From Burkholderia savannae (lineage in GTDB: Bacteria; Pseudomonadota; Gammaproteobacteria; Burkholderiales; Burkholderiaceae), in assembly GCF_001524445.2 (NCBI RefSeq), contig NZ_CP013418.1, positions 930,001 through 994,000 on the forward strand: a DNA stretch of 64,000 nt, in the 5' to 3' direction. Below the pieces are notes generated by a model. That model did not search any database, had not been told where the DNA came from, and saw nothing but the letters and a program-made list of their open reading frames with translations. Shown here piece after piece: positions 27,413-35,645 of this stretch. Each line of letters starts with the position of its first letter. Position 1 is the stretch's first letter. Position numbers and translations under genes: made by a program.

Positions 27413-28305
27413 GGCGCACCTCGCGATCCGTCGCATTGACGGCAAAATGCGTCGATCAACGCGCTGTACGCATCGGGCGCTTCGACATAGCCCGCGTGGC
27501 CCGCGCGCGGAATCACCTGCAACCCGACGCCCGCCGCCTGTGCGATCCGCTCGCATGCGGCGGGCGGCGTGATCGCGTCGTTCGCGCCGGCCGCGACCGC
27601 GATGCGGCCGTGATAATGCGAAAGATCGGACGCGAGGTCCGCGTTCGCGAGCAGGTGCGTCGCCTGCGCATAGCCCGCGGGCACGATGCGCGCCATGTTC
27701 CAGCGCACCCACGCGCGCGCCGCGTCGCTCGCGTACGCGGACAGCATGTTCGCGCTGCGCTCGTCGGCGAGCCCTTGCGGGCCGAGCGCCGCGAGCAGCG
27801 CGAGCCGGCTGTCGCGCCGCTCGGCGCGCACGTCGGCGGGCGCGCTGCCGTAGCCGCCCGCGGGTGAAATCAGCAGCAATCCTGACAGACGCTCGCCCGC
27901 GCGCCGCGCGAACGCGCCCGCGACGATCGCGCCGAGCGAATGGCCGACAAGCACGCAGCGCCCGATCCGCAACGCATCGAGCCATGCGCCGAGCGCCGCC
28001 GCGTAATCGGCCGCGACGGGCGAATCGGCCGCGACGCGCGACGAAGCACCATAGCCGGGCGCATCCCACGCGAGCACGCGGCGCGTCGCGCCGAGCGCAT
28101 CGAGTTGACGCACCCACGACGCCGCGCCCGATCCGATCCCGTGCAGCAACACGACGGGACAGCGCTCGCCGTGCGCGTCGCCCGCCTCGCGGTAGCCGAT
28201 CGTGCCCGCGGCGCCCGCGTCCGCGCGGCGCTCGGCAAAGCAGCCGAGCAGCTCCGCGAACGGTTTCGCGCTGGCGTCGCCAGCCGGCCTGGAAATTGCG
28301 CTCAT
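27409..28305 (-). CDS. Alpha/beta hydrolase, meta-cleavage-product-hydrolase-like
   Basis: 298 residues. Oxyanion segment VVLLHGIGSGAASW near residue 50, nucleophile elbow VGHSLGAIVAG near 122 with Ser, Asp in AAGANDAITPP near 243, His in RAGHAGYVEAPDAY near 272. This is the pattern of C-C bond hydrolases such as MhpC/TodF that act after extradiol cleavage, though simple esterase activity cannot be excluded. Start chosen at ATG 28305; an in-frame start at 28341 would overlap the cupin gene. Ends in an ATGA overlap with the IclR gene. Confidence 0.82.
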   Translation of the reverse strand: MSAISRPAGDASAKPFAELLGCFAERRADAGAAGTIGYREAGDAHGERCPVVLLHGIGSGAASWVRQLDALGATRRVLAWDAPGYGASSRVAADSPVAADYAAALGAWLDALRIGRCVLVGHSLGAIVAGAFARRAGERLSGLLLISPAGGYGSAPADVRAERRDSRLALLAALGPQGLADERSANMLSAYASDAARAWVRWNMARIVPAGYAQATHLLANADLASDLSHYHGRIAVAAGANDAITPPAACERIAQAAGVGLQVIPRAGHAGYVEAPDAYSALIDAFCRQCDGSRGAP

Positions 28306-28321
28306 CGTCGTCGTCCGTGCC

Positions 28322-28849
28322 TCAGCGCTTGATCTTCGCAAGCGGAGAATCCGGCGGATACGTCGGCGTGATCGGCTTCGGCGAGCCGAGCATCACGCAC
28401 ATCAGCGCGTCCTCCTCGCCGACGTTGATTTCGGTCCGATAGACGCCCGGCGGCACCGAGATCAGATCGCGCTCGCCGAGCACGGCTTCCCAGATCTCGC
28501 CGTCGCGCTCGCAGATCACCTTCATCTTGCCGCGCAGCACGAAGAAAATTTCCTCGACGTCGACGTGGATGTGGCTCGGGCCGACGTTGCCGGCCGGAAT
28601 CACCATCGTCGAAAACGTGAAGCCGCCCGCCGGCACCGTGTTCGTATCCTTCGCGACGCCCGTGCCGCCCGTGCCCACGTAACGCATCTGCGCGCGGCGG
28701 TACTTCGGATCGAAATCGGCCTGGAACTTCAGCGCGTCCCAGTCGTAGCGGCGCGTCGCGAAGCGCGCGACGCGCCCGTCCATCCACTCGGCGAAGCTCG
28801 CGCTCGCCGGCTGGTCCCACGATTTACGCTCGATATCGGCGTCCGCCAT
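28322..28849 (-). CDS. Cupin domain protein
   Basis: 175 residues. A conserved beta-barrel with the first metal-binding motif in SHIHVDVEEIFFVLRGKMKV near residue 100 (H, H, E) and the second region SVPPGVYRTEIN near 147, where the usual His appears to be replaced. Start ATG 28849 has AAGGAG 6 nt upstream; ATG 28855 and 28876 are also in frame. Cupins in aromatic clusters may be dioxygenases, isomerases or sensors; I cannot decide which. 16 nt before the hydrolase gene, 31 nt after the upstream SDR gene. Confidence 0.8.
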   Translation of the reverse strand: MADADIERKSWDQPASASFAEWMDGRVARFATRRYDWDALKFQADFDPKYRRAQMRYVGTGGTGVAKDTNTVPAGGFTFSTMVIPAGNVGPSHIHVDVEEIFFVLRGKMKVICERDGEIWEAVLGERDLISVPPGVYRTEINVGEEDALMCVMLGSPKPITPTYPPDSPLAKIKR

Positions 28850-28880
28850 CGTCATCTCCTTCAAGAGTTCTAACAATCGG

Positions 28881-29651
28881 TCAATGCATCACGAAGCCGC
28901 CGTTCACGGGCAGCAGCTGGCCCGTCACGAAGCGCGCGGCGTCGGACAGAAGGAACAGCACCGGCCCCGTCACGTCGGCCGGCGCCTGCGCGCGCGGCAG
29001 CGCGCGGCCCTGCAGGTAATACTGGTGGCGCTCGGCGGGTACGTAGGCCGTCGCCTCGACTTCGGTCAGGCCCGGCGCGATCGCGTTGACCGTCACGCCG
29101 TGCTCGCCGAACTCCCGTGCGAGCGCATGCGTCATCGCGATCACCGCGCCCTTGCTCGCGACGTACGCAAGCAGTTTCGGCGCGCCCCACAACGCGGTAT
29201 CGGACGCGAGATTCACGATCGCGCCGCGCCCCGAGCGCGCGAGATGCGGCAGCACCGCGTTGCACGCGAGCCAGACACCGCGCGCGTTGACATTCATCAC
29301 CGCGTCCCACGTGTCGATCGAAAGCTCGGCCGCGAGCTTGCCGCCCGAGTTCGTGATCGCCGCGTTGTTGACGAGGCCGTCGACGCCGCCGAGCACGTGC
29401 GCGCCTTCGTCGACGAACGCGGCGACGCTCGCCGGGTCCGCCAGATCGAGCGCAATGAAGCGCGCGTCGTGGCCCGCGCAGCGCAAACGCTGCTCGAGCG
29501 CGCGCCCTTCCACGTCGAGCACGTCACCGAATGCGACCTTCGCGCCCGCCGCGACGAGCGCCTCGACGAACGCCGCGCCGAGCCCGCGCGCGCCGCCCGT
29601 GACGAGCACGCGGCGGCCGGCGAGCGCGACCGCTTGCACGGGCGCGCTCAT
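28881..29651 (-). CDS. SDR family oxidoreductase, candidate cis-dihydrodiol dehydrogenase
   Basis: 256 residues, classical SDR. TGGARGLGAAFVEAL near residue 19, NNAAITNSGG near 92, Ser in VNLASDTALWG near 147, YVASKGAV with Tyr/Lys near 159-163, and PVNGGFVMH at the end. It overlaps the Rieske oxygenase gene by 4 nt (ATGA). In Rieske pathways the gene coupled to the oxygenase commonly rearomatises the dihydrodiol to a catechol, which fits the extradiol enzyme further down; that role is inferred. Confidence 0.87.
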   Translation of the reverse strand: MSAPVQAVALAGRRVLVTGGARGLGAAFVEALVAAGAKVAFGDVLDVEGRALEQRLRCAGHDARFIALDLADPASVAAFVDEGAHVLGGVDGLVNNAAITNSGGKLAAELSIDTWDAVMNVNARGVWLACNAVLPHLARSGRGAIVNLASDTALWGAPKLLAYVASKGAVIAMTHALAREFGEHGVTVNAIAPGLTEVEATAYVPAERHQYYLQGRALPRAQAPADVTGPVLFLLSDAARFVTGQLLPVNGGFVMH

Positions 29652-30715
29652 GCGCGCTCCGCCGCTTCGGCCTGGGCCGCGCGATGCGCGTCGAGCGCCG
29701 CGAGATGCTCCTGCGCGCGCTGGCGCAGCATCCGCCGCGCGCGCGTGATGCCGACGTCGTGCTGATACAGGTATTCGTGATCGCGCGCGTTCGGCGCCAT
29801 GCTCTCGAGCACGTAGCGGTCCTGTTCAAGCACCGCCCAGTGCAGCCCTTCGAGGCGATTGCGATACAGGAAGCGCCACACGTCGCGCTGCCAGCCATCG
29901 ACCTTGCGGGTGCGCCAGAAATAGACCTGGCAGTGGTCGTCGTCGATCGGCGTCGCGAAGCCGACGATCCCGAAGCTGCCGCCCGGGCCGAACTTGCGCT
30001 GGTACGGAATCGCGAGACGCAGCCAGATGCAGCCCGTCTCGCCGAGCTCGACCCAGTCGAAGTTCACGTCGCGCTGGTTGACCTTCTCGAACATCAGGCC
30101 GGTCTCGGTCTTGCGCACGCGCATGTCGGCCTGCTTGTCGCCTTCGGCCATCGAATGCGACGTCGCGTGCAAGTACGCGCCGTGCATCGGGTCCATCACG
30201 TTGTCGATCGCGTACTGGTAATTGCAGGTCCAGTTCGACACGCACACGAACTGCGCATACTCGGGCCCGACGAGCTCGTCGGGCAGCACGAGCGGCGCGG
30301 GCTCGCGATGCGCGTCGTCGCCGAACCACAGGAAGATCGCGCCCGCGCGCTCCTCGACCGGATACGATTTCACGCATGCCTGCCCTTCGAGCGGACAGTT
30401 CGACACGGCCGGCACCTTCGTCACGGTGCCGCCGCCGTTCACTTCGACGCCGTGATACCAGCACGCGACGCGATCGCCGAGGTTCCAGCCGAGCGACAGC
30501 CGCGCGCCGCGGTGCGGGCAACGATCCTCGAGCGCCTGCACCTTGCCCTGCTGATCGCGCCACAGCACGATCTGTTCGGATAACCGAGTAATGCCGACGG
30601 GCGCGCTCGACACTTGCCAGCTCGGCGCGACGGGGTACCAGTAGTTACGGATGCCGCGGTCGAGATACTCGCGGATCGGATCGGCGCCGGCGTTCGTTTG
30701 GGCGGAAGACGTCAT
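29648..30715 (-). CDS. Aromatic ring-hydroxylating Rieske oxygenase, alpha subunit
   Basis: 355 residues. Rieske [2Fe-2S] ligands in CPHRGARLSLG near residue 66 and CWYHG near 86; mononuclear iron site in NVMDPMHGAYLHATSH near 172-187 (His, His with a downstream Asp expected near 290). The length and spacing match the phthalate/vanillate-like oxygenases with alpha-only catalytic units; no beta subunit gene is present. Electron partners are the Rieske ferredoxin at 31063 and the FAD reductase at 19556. It should hydroxylate or O/N-dealkylate an aromatic compound. Confidence 0.92.
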   Translation of the reverse strand: MTSSAQTNAGADPIREYLDRGIRNYWYPVAPSWQVSSAPVGITRLSEQIVLWRDQQGKVQALEDRCPHRGARLSLGWNLGDRVACWYHGVEVNGGGTVTKVPAVSNCPLEGQACVKSYPVEERAGAIFLWFGDDAHREPAPLVLPDELVGPEYAQFVCVSNWTCNYQYAIDNVMDPMHGAYLHATSHSMAEGDKQADMRVRKTETGLMFEKVNQRDVNFDWVELGETGCIWLRLAIPYQRKFGPGGSFGIVGFATPIDDDHCQVYFWRTRKVDGWQRDVWRFLYRNRLEGLHWAVLEQDRYVLESMAPNARDHEYLYQHDVGITRARRMLRQRAQEHLAALDAHRAAQAEAAERA

Positions 30716-30749
30716 CTGTTTGCTCCGGAAGCGTTTGAGGGCGGCTGCG

Positions 30750-31061
30750 TCATTCGGCGAGCGCGGCGAGTTCCGCGCAGAAGCGCTCGGCGGTCCACTC
30801 GGCGCCGTCGGGCGCGCGAAAGCCGATGCGGTTCAGGCCCGCGACGACGTCCGCCAGCTCGGTCGCGCCGCCTTCGAACACGCGCTCGAGCGCGTCGCCC
30901 AGATCGTTCTCGTACTGCGTCGGCTCGGCCTTGCGCGTCTGCCACACGAGATTCGGCATTTGCCCGGGGGTCTCGATCTGCCCCTTGCCCGCGACGTTGT
31001 TCGGCTGCGGCGCGCGCCACGGCATGAGGAACGGGTTGAAGTTCACGGTCGTCTCGTTCAT
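30750..31061 (-). CDS. Small protein with recombinase-like HTH (103 aa)
   Basis: 103 residues. The C-terminal half (TELADVVAGLNRIGFRAPDG, then AEWTAERFCAELAAL) looks like the recombinase-type HTH found in serine recombinases. The N-terminal half (NFNPFLMPWRAPQPNNVAGK) has no family I recognise. There is no catalytic recombinase domain. It is wedged between the Rieske ferredoxin (1 nt apart) and oxygenase genes, so it is surely part of this operon. It could be a small oxygenase accessory subunit rather than a DNA-binding protein; unproven. Confidence 0.8.
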   Translation of the reverse strand: MNETTVNFNPFLMPWRAPQPNNVAGKGQIETPGQMPNLVWQTRKAEPTQYENDLGDALERVFEGGATELADVVAGLNRIGFRAPDGAEWTAERFCAELAALAE

Positions 31062-31062
31062 G

Positions 31063-31380
31063 TCATTCCACCTTGATCTGGATTTCTTCGCCGGCGAGCC
31101 GCACCGCGTATGTCTTCAGCGCGCGGCCGCCCGGCCCCTTCAGGCACTGGCCGGACTTGATGTCGAACACGGCCTCGTGCAGCGGGCACTCGACCGTGCC
31201 TTCGTCGACGAAGCCTTGCGTAAGAAGCGCATACGCGTGCGGGCAGACGTTCTCGAGCGCGTACACCTCGTCGCCAACGCGATAGATCCCGATCTCGACG
31301 CCGTCGGTGCGCTTGAACTCGATCGGCGAATCCTCGGACAACGCGCCGGCATGTCCGGCGCAAACCCATTGTTCAGACAT
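31063..31380 (-). CDS. Rieske-type [2Fe-2S] ferredoxin
   Basis: 105 residues. Cluster ligands in VCPHAYALLTQG near residue 44 (Cys, His) and VECPLHEAVFDIKSG near 63 (Cys, His). Soluble electron carrier between the FAD reductase and the Rieske oxygenase. ATG 31380 has AAGGAAGG about 8 nt upstream, better placed than for the in-frame ATG 31398. First gene of the operon, with the predicted promoter and an IclR-like palindrome just upstream. Confidence 0.92.
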   Translation of the reverse strand: MSEQWVCAGHAGALSEDSPIEFKRTDGVEIGIYRVGDEVYALENVCPHAYALLTQGFVDEGTVECPLHEAVFDIKSGQCLKGPGGRALKTYAVRLAGEEIQIKVE

Positions 31381-31413
31381 CTCACACCCTTCCTTCAAGT
31401 CGGCCTGTCCGTT

Positions 31414-31431
31414 TGTTCCACATGCGGAACA
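31414..31431. promoter_or_regulatory. IclR-like operator 1 (Rieske operon side)
   Basis: TGTTCCACATGCGGAACA: 6-bp outer arms TGTTCC/GGAACA in perfect symmetry with a central CATG. It lies between the predicted -10 box (31449-31454) and the ferredoxin ATG (31380), where binding would block the transcript. Sequence is close to the second palindrome at 31701. Confidence 0.65.
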
Positions 31432-31448
31432 TCAGTTTATGGATGGTG

Positions 31449-31454
31449 ATTATA
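31449..31454 (-). promoter_or_regulatory. Predicted -10 box of the 14-gene operon
   Basis: On the minus strand TATAAT, the exact consensus, preceded 17 nt upstream by TTTTGA (or 15 nt by TTGATC). Transcription would begin near 31442 and run through the operator at 31414-31431. Confidence 0.5.
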
Positions 31455-31650
31455 GGAGTGCGTCTCGAAGATCAAAATAAAAAGCTGCGGCTCCTAGGGA
31501 AAACACCGAGGTGTGGATTCCGTGCGATGCGCCGCAACCCAGGCCAGCCGGGCACGAGATGGGAATTTCGGGTTTTCCCTCGATTTTTCATGATGTTACG
31601 AGCGTGTCGTCGGACGAATCGCGCGCGCCGTTCCGATTCGAAAATTTATT

Positions 31651-31679
31651 TTGTTCCTGTCAATTTCCGCCCCTATACT
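31651..31679 (+). promoter_or_regulatory. Predicted sigma-70 promoter of the porin gene
   Basis: TTGTTC (31651-31656), exactly 17 nt, TATACT (31674-31679). Expected start near 31686, just before the palindrome at 31701. Confidence 0.55.
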
Positions 31680-31700
31680 TCATTCCACCAAAGGCACAAA

Positions 31701-31716
31701 GTTCCATATATGGAAC
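31701..31716. promoter_or_regulatory. IclR-like operator 2 (porin side)
   Basis: GTTCCATATATGGAAC is a perfect 16-bp palindrome that matches the arms of operator 1. It lies ~15-30 nt downstream of the predicted porin start point, an arrangement expected for repression. Confidence 0.7.
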
Positions 31717-31814
31717 ACAAGAAGGCCAAATACTCAGCCGTGGGAACGCGCGTGGCCGACTCTTTCGCGCGCGGCCACCGCCCGCGTCATTCGAAGCGAA
31801 GGTCAGGAGATCAG

Positions 31815-32903
31815 ATGGTCAAGCATGCGGTAGCAGCATTACTCGGGGCGGGCGTCGCCGCCGGCGCGTGGGCGCAGAGCAGCGTCACGCTGTATGGCAG
31901 CCTCGACGCCGGCGTCGCGTACGTGAACAACGCCGGCGGCGGCGCGAAGTGGTCGATGATTCAGGGCAACACGCAGCCCGACCGATGGGGCCTGAAAGGC
32001 GTCGAGGATCTGGGCGGCGGCCTGAAGGCGATTTTCCAGCTCGAAAACGGCTTCTATACGAACAGCGGCCAGATGGCGGCGGCGGGCACGATGTGGAACC
32101 GCCAGGCGTTCGTCGGCCTGAATTCGGACAAGCTCGGCACGCTGACGCTCGGCCATCAGACGCCGTTCAACTTCGACTGGCTCGACCCGCTGTCGACCGC
32201 GTTCCTCGCGCAGAGCTGGTACGCGTTCCATCCGGGCAACCTCGACCAGCTCGCGGACACGAGCACGGTGCCGTTCAACAACTCGGTCAAGTACCGGTCG
32301 CCCACCTACGCGGGCTTCACCGCGGGCGCGATGCTCGGCTTCGGCAACACGACGAACTTCTCGACCGGCCGGACAATGAGCTTCGGCGTCAACTACGCGA
32401 ACGGCCCGTTCAAGGCGGCCGCAGTCTATTCGAACGAGCACGACCAGGCGTTCTCGATGGCGACCGTCGGCGGCATCGCCGGGCCGGGCGGCACGTTCCA
32501 GGGCATGCCCGTCGCGAATTACGTCGCAAAGAAGGCCGAGAACATGGGCGCGGGGCTGTCGTACCAGTTCGGGCCGCTGCTCGTGCACGGCCTCTACACG
32601 CGCGTGAAGCTGCAGGCGAACGGCCACTCGGACACGTTCCAGAGCTACGACACCGGCGCGAACTATCAGACGTCGCCGTTCAACGTGATTGCGGGCGGCG
32701 CGGCGACATCGACGCTCGCCGGCCGCCGCTGGACGCAGTTCGAGCTCGGCGATACGTATTCGCTGTCCAAGCGCACCCAGCTCTATGCGAACGTGCTCTA
32801 CGAGCACGCGAGCGGCAATGCGAAGGCGGCGTTCTTCACGGCGGGCGTGTCGAGCACGGCGAACCAGGTGATCCTTCTGGCGGGGATTCATCACTCGTTC
32901 TGA
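31815..32903 (+). CDS. Outer-membrane porin (OmpC/gram-negative porin family)
   Basis: 362 residues. Signal peptide ends in AWA before QSSVTLYGSLDAG, the start shared by Burkholderia trimeric porins. Family features include WGLKGVEDLGGGLKAIFQLENGF and a C-terminal Phe (LAGIHHSF). Start ATG 31815 has AGGAGA 6 nt upstream. It is divergent from the Rieske operon and shares its control region, so it probably carries the same substrate across the outer membrane. Confidence 0.92.
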   Translation: MVKHAVAALLGAGVAAGAWAQSSVTLYGSLDAGVAYVNNAGGGAKWSMIQGNTQPDRWGLKGVEDLGGGLKAIFQLENGFYTNSGQMAAAGTMWNRQAFVGLNSDKLGTLTLGHQTPFNFDWLDPLSTAFLAQSWYAFHPGNLDQLADTSTVPFNNSVKYRSPTYAGFTAGAMLGFGNTTNFSTGRTMSFGVNYANGPFKAAAVYSNEHDQAFSMATVGGIAGPGGTFQGMPVANYVAKKAENMGAGLSYQFGPLLVHGLYTRVKLQANGHSDTFQSYDTGANYQTSPFNVIAGGAATSTLAGRRWTQFELGDTYSLSKRTQLYANVLYEHASGNAKAAFFTAGVSSTANQVILLAGIHHSF

Positions 32904-33031
32904 CGTTGCTCCGATCGCGGCGTGACGCCGCGCGGGCGCGCCGAGCACCCGTCGCGTGACGGGCGGGCGGCGCGCAACGCGGCTTCGCCGCGGCGGCCCA
33001 GCACGCCGCAGCGGCAGCGCGCGGATGCAAA

Positions 33032-33058
33032 AAAGCCCTCGCTTCGTGCGAGGGCTTT
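33032..33058. terminator. Bidirectional terminator between porin and second IclR gene
   Basis: AAAGCCCTCGC, loop TTCGT, GCGAGGGCTTT: perfect 11-bp stem with A-run before and T-run after, lying between convergent genes. Confidence 0.85.
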
Positions 33059-33212
33059 GTCTTTTGAAGCGTCGTCGAGAAGAACCTCAAAGACCGATCA
33101 GCCAGTTCGAACCGCCACCGCCGCAGCCCGATTCGCCTCGCGCCGCATCGTGCGCCGCCCGCGCTGCCCGCACATCCCACGCGCCCCGCGCCGCCCGAGA
33201 CGAACGAAGCGA

Positions 33213-34163
33213 TCAGAACAACGCGACCTTGTGCCGCGCGTGCGCGACGGTCGGATCGCTGTCGAGCGGCCGATAGTTCAGGCGCTGCGACAGATCGACG
33301 GCCGCGCCGCACACCACTTCGACGAGCCGCTCCTTTTCATCGGCCGAGCCGATCTCCGAGCGCGGCACCGTCGCCGTGATCGCGGCGACGATCGAGCCCG
33401 AGTGATCGCGCACGGGCGCCGTCACCGCCGAGATTCCGCTCTCGAACGCGCCCTCGCTTACCGCATAACCGAGGCGCGCGTAATGGCGCACGCGCTCGTA
33501 AAGCTCGTCGACGGTCGCGGGCGTATGCTCTGTGAACGCTTCGAGCCGCTTTTCCGGATAGAGCTGGCGCATCGCGTCGCGCGTCAGGTCGCCCATCAGC
33601 ACATGGCCGTGCACGGTCGCGTGCGCGGGCAGCCGCGTGCCGACGTGCACCTTCACCGAGCCGAACATCGGCGCGTTGCTCTGCGCCTTCGCGACGAACA
33701 CGACGTCGCGCCGGTCGCGGATCAGCAGATGCGCCGACAGGCCGGTCGCATCGCGCAGGCGCTCGAGCACCGGCGTGCCGAGGTCGGTCAGTTCGAGCGA
33801 GTTCAGATATTCGAAGCCGAGTCGCAGCACGCCGACGCCGAGCCGAAAATGACGGTCGCCGTTCGCGCGCTCGATGAAGCCGAGCGCCTCGAGCGTCTGC
33901 AGCAGACGGAACGTCGTCGTGCGCGGAATGCCGATTCGCTTCGACAGCTCCGGCGCGCTCAGCACCGGCTCGCGCGCGGAAAACTCGGCCAGGATGCGCA
34001 GCCCGCGTTCGAGCCCCGGAACGAGATAGGACGACGCGCCGCCCGCGGCTTCGTCGTCGGCCGCGTCAGGCGCTGCGGCCGCAGCGGCCGTGGCATGGCG
34101 CGGATTGCCCGTTGCGGCGTCGGCGGCACGCTTCGCCGCGGCTGTCGTGGTGGTTTTGGCCAT
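33213..34163 (-). CDS. IclR family transcriptional regulator (second paralogue)
   Basis: 316 residues. N-terminal ~45 residues are Ala-rich and disordered; then a wHTH with GLERGLRILAEFSAREPVLSAP and RIGIPRTTTFRLLQTLEALGFIER, and an effector domain with AHLLIRDRRDVVFVAKAQS and ATVHGHVLMGDLTRDAMRQLYPE. Most of the ordered protein matches the IclR at 26558, so the two arose by duplication. It flanks the porin gene convergently. The two may recognise the same palindromes with different effectors or opposite action. Confidence 0.92.
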   Translation of the reverse strand: MAKTTTTAAAKRAADAATGNPRHATAAAAAAPDAADDEAAGGASSYLVPGLERGLRILAEFSAREPVLSAPELSKRIGIPRTTTFRLLQTLEALGFIERANGDRHFRLGVGVLRLGFEYLNSLELTDLGTPVLERLRDATGLSAHLLIRDRRDVVFVAKAQSNAPMFGSVKVHVGTRLPAHATVHGHVLMGDLTRDAMRQLYPEKRLEAFTEHTPATVDELYERVRHYARLGYAVSEGAFESGISAVTAPVRDHSGSIVAAITATVPRSEIGSADEKERLVEVVCGAAVDLSQRLNYRPLDSDPTVAHARHKVALF

Positions 34164-34241
34164 GTCGGCTGCAGTGGACGGAAAGAAACCGAATCATAAC
34201 GCGAAGGCTGCCCGGTTTTGACGCGCGGGCAGCGCCCGCCG

Positions 34242-34868
34242 TCATCCGCCCGCCAGCGGCCGGACGCGCCGCGCGGCGGCGGGCGGCGCGCTCACCCAGC
34301 GAAACGTCAGGTTGATCCGCTCGCCCTGCACGGCGGGCTCCTTCGGCACGCGGTGCCGCCATTCCTGCTGGGTACGCCCGCGCATCACGAGCAGGCTGCC
34401 GTTCGTCAGACGATATGCATGCGCGACGCCCGTCCCGTTGTGCCGCAAATCGAAAATGCGCGTCGCGCCGAGGCTCAGCGACGCGATCACCGGCTCGGCG
34501 CCGAGCTCCGGTTCGTCGTCCGCGTGCCAGCCCATGCTGTCGAAACCGTTGCGATAGCGGTTCAAAAGCACGCTGTTGAAGCGCGCGCGGCTCGCCGCCT
34601 CGACCATCCGCTTCAGCTCGAGCACGGCGGGCGTCCAGGGCGCCGGTTCGTTGCGGATGCCCGAGTACACGTAGATCGCCTGCGGTTCGCCCTGCCACGC
34701 GGTCAGGCGCGGCAGCGGCAGCAGGCCGCGCGGCGTGCGCATCGTGTCCTGCCGCCACGCGACCTCGTCGACGAGGCGCGCATGGAAACGGTCTGCGTCG
34801 GCGGGCGCGAGCCAGTCCGGATGCCAGTCCACATCGGGTTTCGGCAGGTCGTCGAACAAATCGAACAT
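34242..34868 (-). CDS. AlkB-like 2-oxoglutarate/Fe(II) dioxygenase
   Basis: 208 residues. [23 protein letters not shown] carries the HxD iron motif near residue 115, the second iron His is in EWRHRVP near 172, and the 2OG-binding Arg is in RINLTFRW near 187. This order is diagnostic of AlkB family proteins, which demethylate alkylated bases in DNA or RNA. It is the AlkB-alone type, not fused to Ada, and transcribed from a single gene. Confidence 0.9.
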   Translation of the reverse strand: MFDLFDDLPKPDVDWHPDWLAPADADRFHARLVDEVAWRQDTMRTPRGLLPLPRLTAWQGEPQAIYVYSGIRNEPAPWTPAVLELKRMVEAASRARFNSVLLNRYRNGFDSMGWHADDEPELGAEPVIASLSLGATRIFDLRHNGTGVAHAYRLTNGSLLVMRGRTQQEWRHRVPKEPAVQGERINLTFRWVSAPPAAARRVRPLAGG

Positions 34869-35000
34869 CGTCGGTCAAAATCTCCGCATCCGGCTATCAT
34901 CGCGGAATGGCGCGCATCGCATCGTGCGGCGCCGCGCCGCCCTGTTCAAATTCTAGCCGCGCAAACGCAAAGCCGTTTGCGCGCTCATCCGGATCTCGAC

Positions 35001-35585
35001 ATGACTCTTTCCGATTCCGCCCTCGATCAAATTTTCCGCACCGCGCGCACGCACAACGCGTGGCAGCCGAGGCCCGTCGACGACGCGCTGCTCCACCAGT
35101 TGATCGACCTCGTCAAATACGGCCCGACGTCGGCGAACTCGAGCCCCGCGCGCTTCGTGTTCGTGAAGTCGCCGCAAGCGAAGGCGAAGCTCGAGCCCGC
35201 GCTGTCCGAGGGCAATCGCGCGAAGACGATGGCCGCGCCCGTCACGGTGATCGTCGGGATGGATCTCGCGTTCTACGATCATCTGCCGAAACTCTTTCCG
35301 CACGCGGACGCGCGCAGCTGGTTCGCGGGCAACGACGCGCTGATCGAAGCCACGGCGTTCCGCAATTCGTCGTTGCAAGGCGCGTACCTGATCGTCGCCG
35401 CGCGCGCGCTCGGCCTCGACGCGGGCCCGATGTCCGGCTTCGATCAGGCGGCCGTCGACGCCGCGTTCTTCGCCGGCACGTCGATCAAATCGAACTTCCT
35501 CGTGAACCTCGGCTACGGCGACCCCGCCGGCCTGTTCCCGCGCAGCCCCCGCTTCTCGTTCGACGAAATCGCGCGCATCGCATAA
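35001..35585 (+). CDS. Nitroreductase family protein (RutE/HadB-like)
   Basis: 194 residues, FMN-dependent nitroreductase fold. [15 protein letters not shown] near residue 13 and [20 protein letters not shown] near 38 match the RutE (malonic semialdehyde reductase) subgroup; [11 protein letters not shown] near 138 is conserved too. No other rut genes are nearby, so a pyrimidine-degradation role is not supported by context. Monocistronic, divergent from the AlkB-like gene. Confidence 0.85.
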   Translation: MTLSDSALDQIFRTARTHNAWQPRPVDDALLHQLIDLVKYGPTSANSSPARFVFVKSPQAKAKLEPALSEGNRAKTMAAPVTVIVGMDLAFYDHLPKLFPHADARSWFAGNDALIEATAFRNSSLQGAYLIVAARALGLDAGPMSGFDQAAVDAAFFAGTSIKSNFLVNLGYGDPAGLFPRSPRFSFDEIARIA

Positions 35586-35645
35586 TCGTGCAACGGGCGG
35601 CGCGTGCGCGCGCCGCCTTCTCCCCAGTTCCTCCCGTTCCCGCCC

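Larger units (their letters stand above)
31381..31814. other. Divergent control region between the Rieske operon and the porin gene
   Basis: About 430 nt without a gene. It contains a promoter for each direction and two IclR-type palindromes, each placed just downstream of its promoter (see separate entries). Confidence 0.7.
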
